64,000 bases of DNA. It comes from Dryomyza anilis (taxonomy: Eukaryota > Arthropoda > Insecta > Diptera > Dryomyzidae). The position numbers and the translations under genes are program-made. Positions 58,538 through 64,000 of the stretch are shown in pieces; position 1 is the stretch's first letter, and the number at the start of each line of letters is the position of its first letter. The stretch spans positions 25,458,617 to 25,522,616 of the forward strand of contig OX638132.1 of the NCBI GenBank assembly GCA_951804985.1, written 5' to 3'. The notes under the pieces were generated by a model. The model worked only from the letters and a program-made list of their open reading frames with translations, had not been told where the DNA came from and did not search any database.

Positions 58538-59949
58538 GTTTGTTGAGTAATTTGTTATATTTAGTTTTCTAAAATTTACAACTTGTTATTTCATACTATT
58601 TTCACCTTTTTGAAACTTATTAACATCATTAAATTGAAAAAATGTTATTATTTATGATTTAAATGCTCTGATCCTAATGTCAAAATGGTTTGCAGCAAAC
58701 ATATATTGTTTGCCATCATCAAGTGGCTGAATATATATGATTGGCACAACTATTCAATTTATTTAAATTAATTTAAATCTTATGTACATTTTTAGTGTTT
58801 ATTTTACTAATTATGTCAAATTCGCATATGTTCTTTGTTATCATATAATGTTTGCTGCAAAATATCTAAACAAATTAAAAACAAAATTAAATGATCTCCC
58901 ATATGTAAATCAATCTTAAACAACGTTTCAACAAAAAGTAAATTTGGCTCTAGATTAAAAAACATGTTTTATTGAAAAACGGAAAAACACCGTCACAATT
59001 AATAAATCAATCAACAATTAATTTATCGCTGTTAATTTTTACATGCGACCAATAGATGCAAAACCACTATAGCAACATTTGGCGGCCAGCATGTCCTTCA
59101 TTAAATTTATTTAGTTTTTTTTTTATAAATGTGCTACAACTTGTTGCATGAAATGCAAACCAAAAAATAAAATCGAAAAAATCCAAAATTGCCCTCGTCT
59201 GTCGACGATTTCGCTGCGCGCGCTCATGTCAGCCATTGTGTCAAATTTAATCTGATGAGTTTTAAACAGCGTTTCGTTGTACTGTACAAATGAAACAAAC
59301 AGACGAGAAAAAAATCCTACTACAACAAGCTACTTAAGCTCCAACTTAAGCTGCAATTAAAGCACCAAAAAATCAACAACATTAAAGTGCAACAAAAGCT
59401 ACAAAATGTTACCCAAAAGTGATGCTAATCTTGACAACTGACGACAGTTCGAACATTGCGGAGCGCATGTCAGGTTGTTCAGTGATTTTCAGCAACATTT
59501 TTGGTTTTTTTTAGCAGCAACATCAACTGTTGCTCATGCTGTTGCTTGATGGGTTTCTGCGCAGTGTTGGCCATTGTTGCGGCATCTGTTGCTGCCCGTA
59601 TTTTTGCTACAGATTTCTGTAGTTTGCTTTAAAGTTGATTAATTTGCAGCGCAATGCAGTTGCTGAGTTTTTTTTCTTTTTTGTTCAAAGACTGATTCAT
59701 ATGTTGGCAATTATTGCTGGGTTTTTATGTTGTAGGTTGTTGTTGCTGCTGCTGCTGCTTTGGTAGATTTCGTTGTTAGTTCAGAACTTCAACATTTGTT
59801 GGCCAAAAACCTTTCACTTTGAGTGCAACGTTTATTTTAGTGGAGCATTCGAAAGTGTTTTTCACGTGAACTTTGTGGCTTTATTAGATGCAATTCAAGT
59901 AATTTTGCAAAAGTGTGAAAAATACATTTAATAAAAAAACAAAAAAAAA

Positions 59950-61200
59950 TTGTTTTATTTTTTAGAAAGGATATAAAAAGAAACTCAAACTATTGTTAAA
60001 ATCTCTCAAATATTAGAATGATTTTGAATTTTAAAAAACTAATTAACAGATTTTTTTTTTTCAAATATTAAAAAGATTTTAATTTTGATAAAAGCTCTTA
60101 ATTTTTTAAAATAGCTTTAAAAGTTTTAAAAGCACTAAAAAGCTCTAAGTATAAGAATTGTTAAAGCTCAAGATCCAAAATAACATTTAAAAGCTAAGAG
60201 AACTTGAAAAAGCTGTAAAATTGTTTTAGTTTTTAGAAATGGTAGAGAAAATAAGTTACAAAATTTCAAATTCTCTCAAATGTTAAAATCTTTAAATTTT
60301 TTAAAAACTCTAAAACTTTAAAAGCTCTGAATTTTTTAAAATAGCTTTAAAACTTTTAAAAGCTCTAAAAAGCTTTATGTACACAAATATTTAAAGCTCT
60401 AGAACCGAAATAACATTTAAAAGCATAGAAAATTTAAAAAAAGCTGTAAAATTGTTTTGTTTTTAGAAAGGGTATAGAAAAAAAGCTACAAAAAAAAGCT
60501 CAAATGTTATAAAGATTTTAACTTTCAAAAACTCTTAAACATTAAAAGCTCTGAATTTTTTAAAAAAAGTTTTGATACTTTAAAGTGCTAAGAATAAAAA
60601 TTGGTGAAGCTGTAGCACCGAAATAATATTGAAAAAGCTGTAAACATTGAAATATTTTAAAGCTATTAAATAGTAAAAGCTTTAAAACTTTGAAAAGATT
60701 TGATATTAATTAAATAACTTTTAAATGCTTTTAAATTGAGCATGCTTCTAAGTATACAAAATATTATTAGCAATAAAATTAAAAAAAACTTTAAAAGCTA
60801 TGAAAGCTATGGATTTGAAAGAGCTGTTAAACTTTGAAAAGTTTAAAATCCATCTCAAACTCCTTGGATTTTTGAAACGCTCTATAAAATATTCTAAATA
60901 TAAAAGCTTTAAATTTTTTTGAACCTCTAAAATAAAAATTCAAAAGTATCAATTGAATGTTTTTAAAAACTTTTAAAACCTGTAAACTCTAAATAACTCA
61001 TTATAAAACTCTTACATTGGAAAAGGAATTAAATTTTAAAAAGCTCTAAAACTTGAAAGCTCAACAATTTTAAAAGCTTTATACATTAAAATCTTTCAAC
61101 TTTAAAAGCTTTCAACTTTAAAAGCTTTTAACTTTAAAAGCTTTTAACTTTAAGCTTTCAACTTTAAAAGATTTCAACTTTTAAAGCTTTTCAACTATAA
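59950..61200. repeat. AAAAGCTTTAAAACTTT-rich degenerate array with a ~230-270-bp period
   Basis: Two markers recur: TTTTTAGAAA(G/T)GGTATA(A/G)A near 59960, 60230 and 60465, and AAAATAGCTTTAAAA near 60107 and 60339. This gives units of about 230-270 bp. From about 61060 the sequence collapses into a short TTTCAACTTTAAAAGC repeat. Confidence 0.7.
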
Positions 61201-61439
61201 ACAAAACATTGATATTGTACAAACTTGAAAAGCCATGTGATAACCATTTTTGAGAGGTAGCGTGATTAGTCGATGCAGATGCCAATAAACTCCAAACTTG
61301 TTAGGAATTGCCAAGAAACAGTACACGAGGGCGTGAAGGCGTAGTTGATGCCTTATGTCTCACAAGGAATTTAAGCAACTCAAGAAGTAAAGAAGAATCT
61401 CTAGAACTTTAAAAGCTCAGTTATTTTGAGCTTTTAAGG

Positions 61440-61770
61440 TTTCCCGGCCAATTCGTTACATGACCAAATCCCGGGACAAATTATTCGAGATAAATGGCCC
61501 GGGATTGAGTTGACTATAAAAGAATTGTTCTTGAAAAAACTTGGCGAAAAGAAATATACGATATACGAAATATACGATATACGGGATTTTACGGACTAGC
61601 AACGAATATTACTTGAAAAAACTAGTGTGGAGAATTGTACGAGAAGGATTTGATTGAGAAAGAATTAAACGGGAAAATTGTACTCGAGATCAACATTTTT
61701 TTGTTTCGTCGAAAAATTGCCGGAATAATTGGTTTGGATAGAAGTGCCCCGAAAGACATGCCTGGGGAAA
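61440..61770. repeat. Degenerate GAATTGT/CCCGGGA repeat with ATATACGA run
   Basis: The vocabulary (GAGAAGGATTTGATTGAG, GGGAAAATTGTAC, CCCGGGA) is like that of 31680-33190. A perfect short (GAAATATACGATATAC) duplication lies at 61550-61580. Confidence 0.5.
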
Positions 61771-62149
61771 TAAAATTGAAATTCAAAATTTTAAAAAAGA
61801 TTAAACATTTCATGCAATTTGTATTTGCATCTGTATCTGCTGCTGGGTGATATTTTCAATTAATTGTCAGCTGCACTTTTTCACTTCTTCTATCGTCCTA
61901 CTGCATCTATCGACAAAACATGACAGCATTTATTAGTCGTTTATTAGCACAAGCCTTTTAACGACTCTATGTTGAGATTATTTTAAGTAGTGAACAAAAA
62001 GTAGCTTCAATAGCAACATACAGAATTTTAAAAAATAAAAATGAAATAAGCTACAACTACAACAAATGACTAAGCATTTCGCGGAGCGATAAGCGCGCAT
62101 TTATGGAAGTACAAAAAAAAATAAATGCAGCCACTTAATTTATGCATTT

Positions 62150-62870
62150 GACTGACAACGGCAATGGCAACTACAACAAGAACACAACAGTATCACAACA
62201 ATTACAATTGCAAGCAAAACATAAACGACATAATTGACAATTACAAGCTGTTGGCCAAATGCTGTGAAACAACACCGCCGCCTACCAACCAAGCCAAATG
62301 TGGCAAAGACAGACGTTGGAAATATGATGCACAACCACATTGAGGTTGACCATTTGTAGCAACAACAGCAACAGCAACAACAACAACAGGATACTAGAGA
62401 CAACAATTGCCAACGTTTGCTGCTGTTATTGCTGTTGCTCTGTCAGTTCATGTTGTTGCTACTGTTGCTGCTGCTGCCAGTTGGCTTCCATTATTGGCAG
62501 TTCGTTAATTAACTTTGTCTGCTAAATGTCTTTTCTAATTCGTTGCTGTGCTGCTGCCGCTGATGATGATGTTGTTGTTGCAGTTGTTACTGTTACTGTT
62601 GCCTTGGCTCATGCAGATTTGCATCGACGCAGTCGCAACACAAATGGCCAATATGTTGTTGTTGCCGCTGCCACGTATTGGAAATGATCCTTTTAAGAGC
62701 CGTTTTTTCAGCACCCGTCTTAACATGTTTGACAAATGCAAAACGAAAAGTAGCAGCGCAAAAAAATACAAAATTTACTAATTGCAAAATTTCACAGTTG
62801 TTGCTGCCGCTGCTGCTATTGTTGTTGTTTTGCGTCGATTGCTGCTGCCACACCATTGAATTGTCATAAT
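62150..62870. repeat. CAA/CAG-rich tract
   Basis: CAACAACAACAAC and TTGCTGCTGC runs occur on both strands with a strand switch near 62410. Several 60-88-codon frames are compositional (poly-Cys, poly-Leu, poly-Asn). Confidence 0.7.
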
Positions 62871-63144
62871 AAAAACATTGGCTTGCAAGTGAAGCTCAAC
62901 AAAAAAGGAGCGCACGTCAATTGCTGCTCATGAAATTGGGTTGCATGGTGAGATGCTGCTGTAGATGTTGTTATTGCAATTAGCATGATTCCCATGGCCT
63001 TGTTGGTGCATGCAGTTAATATATTGGCAACATTATCGTGAAATTATTGATTCATTTAGCTATGAGAAAATTTGTAAAACATGTTGTTAAAAAGCTGCAA
63101 ACAATAGTTTGCATTGCACAAATATTGAAAAAATTAAGTTAAAA

Positions 63145-63390
63145 GTTTTAGTATGGTGAGTTTTAGTGTGGTGAGTTTTAGTGCGGTGAGTTTTATTGTG
63201 GTGAGTTTCAGTGTGGTGAGTTTCAGTGTGGTGAGTTTTAGTGTGGTGAGTTCTAGTGAGGTGAGTTTTAGTGTGGTGAAATTTAGTGTGGTGAGTTTTA
63301 GTGTAGTGAGTTTTAGTATGGTGAGTTTTACTGTGGTTAGTTTCGGTATGGTGAATTTTGGTGTCGTGAATTTCAGTGTTTTTCTCTAAC
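63145..63390 (+). repeat. 15-bp minisatellite (GTGTGGTGAGTTTTA)n
   Basis: About 16 units of AGTGTGGTGAGTTTT with single-base variants are present. The unit is the same as at 41970-42490 read on the other strand. The open frame 63153-63389 encodes a Val-Ser-Phe-Ser-Val pentapeptide repeat because the unit is five codons long. I regard it as non-coding. Confidence 0.95.
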
Positions 63391-64000
63391 TAAAGAATTT
63401 GTGGTGGTTGGTATAACCTAGTGTGATATATCTTGATATCACTGTAATAACTGTCGACACACACCATCTTGAAAATGTGAGGGGTGATATGATGGGTGCC
63501 ACGCCCATTTTTTCAATACCGCTCACATTCGGCGAGACTGTTTAGAATGGTTAAATATAATGCTGATCAAAATTTCATGAAATTTGCTATCCCAATGTCT
63601 GATATAACGTGTTTTTAATTTTTGGGTTATATAGAGGTGACACGGCCAGTCCACCAATGTCACCAATATATAGCCTATACCCTGCCCAGATCCAACATGC
63701 ATATTGTGCAAAATTTTTTTTGGATTTGTTTCCTATTCGGAACATAAATACAGCTAATATAGGAGTTCTGTCAGGCAATGTATACGAATTGGTATGATCG
63801 AAGTTTTTTTCACAGTCTTTGTAATTATCATTCAGTTATTTAAAAATTAATGTTATAAATGCTTGTGATTGTATATAACATATACTTTTCTGATGATAAA
63901 GTTGGAAGCAGAACTAAATATCCGCCCATTGCCATCATCATTTTGACGAGGCACTTAGAGTATGATTAAGTTCTATAAGTGTATCTTTTGGTATATACCA

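Larger units (their letters stand above)
58538..64000 (+). other. dysf: dysf intron downstream of the first PAS-A exon (3' end outside window)
   Basis: The intron begins GTTTGTTG and stays non-coding to the window end. I see unremarkable AT-rich sequence at 58540-59050. The region 59050-59900 is less AT-rich with TTGCTGCTGC patches. The region 63400-64000 contains GGGTGCCACGCCCATTTTTT and neighbouring words of a kind often seen in dispersed fly repeats, but I cannot name a family. No further dysf exon was recognised. Confidence 0.85.

Overview
The window is a piece of an insect nuclear genome, most likely from a higher (schizophoran) fly. It is AT-rich and full of CAA/CAG-type simple sequence and non-autonomous transposons. 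The only protein-coding gene I can identify is split by very large introns. No bacterial or organellar features, true tRNA or rRNA genes, or CRISPR arrays were found. The fly assignment rests on the protein, the style of simple sequence and a DINE-1-like repeat; I cannot name the species.

The gene is dysfusion (dysf), the insect NPAS4-type bHLH-PAS transcription factor, on the + strand. Three internal exons are visible: the bHLH exon (19997-20178), a 62-bp linker exon (45290-45351) and the first PAS-A exon (58448-58537). Their reading phases join exactly into 111 open codons. They total only 334 coding bases; the introns are at least 20.0 kb, then 25.1 kb, 13.1 kb and at least 5.5 kb. The start codon, promoter, rest of PAS-A, PAS-B and C-terminus lie outside the window or were not recognised.

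Layout. 1-20 kb: intron with a TTTCATTCC array, a TIR element, a DINE-1-like copy, a MITE nested inside another MITE, a third MITE, long CAA/CAG tracts, the 5' half of a Tc1-like element, a possible solo LTR, and a 1.2-kb array of a 10-bp unit that ends at the bHLH exon's polypyrimidine tract. 20-45 kb: a ~248-bp tandem array, several copies of a tRNA-derived SINE with target-site duplications, TIR elements (one carrying a SINE), a ~580-bp tandem array, a fold-back repeat, and 15-bp and 19-bp minisatellites. 45-58 kb: a TIR element split by another TIR element, a protein-like broken reading frame near 49 kb, an almost perfect 1,053-bp tandem duplication, and a second, inverted DINE-1-like copy. 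58-64 kb: an AAGCTTT-rich array, CAA/CAG sequence and a third locus of the 15-bp minisatellite.

Most reading frames longer than 60 codons here are by-products of repeats whose unit is a multiple of three, or of CAA/CAG sequence. I found no convincing evidence of a new biological system. The most interesting points are the dysf exon architecture, the 10-bp array at a splice acceptor, the nested insertions, and the unidentified broken coding sequence at 48.8-49.3 kb.
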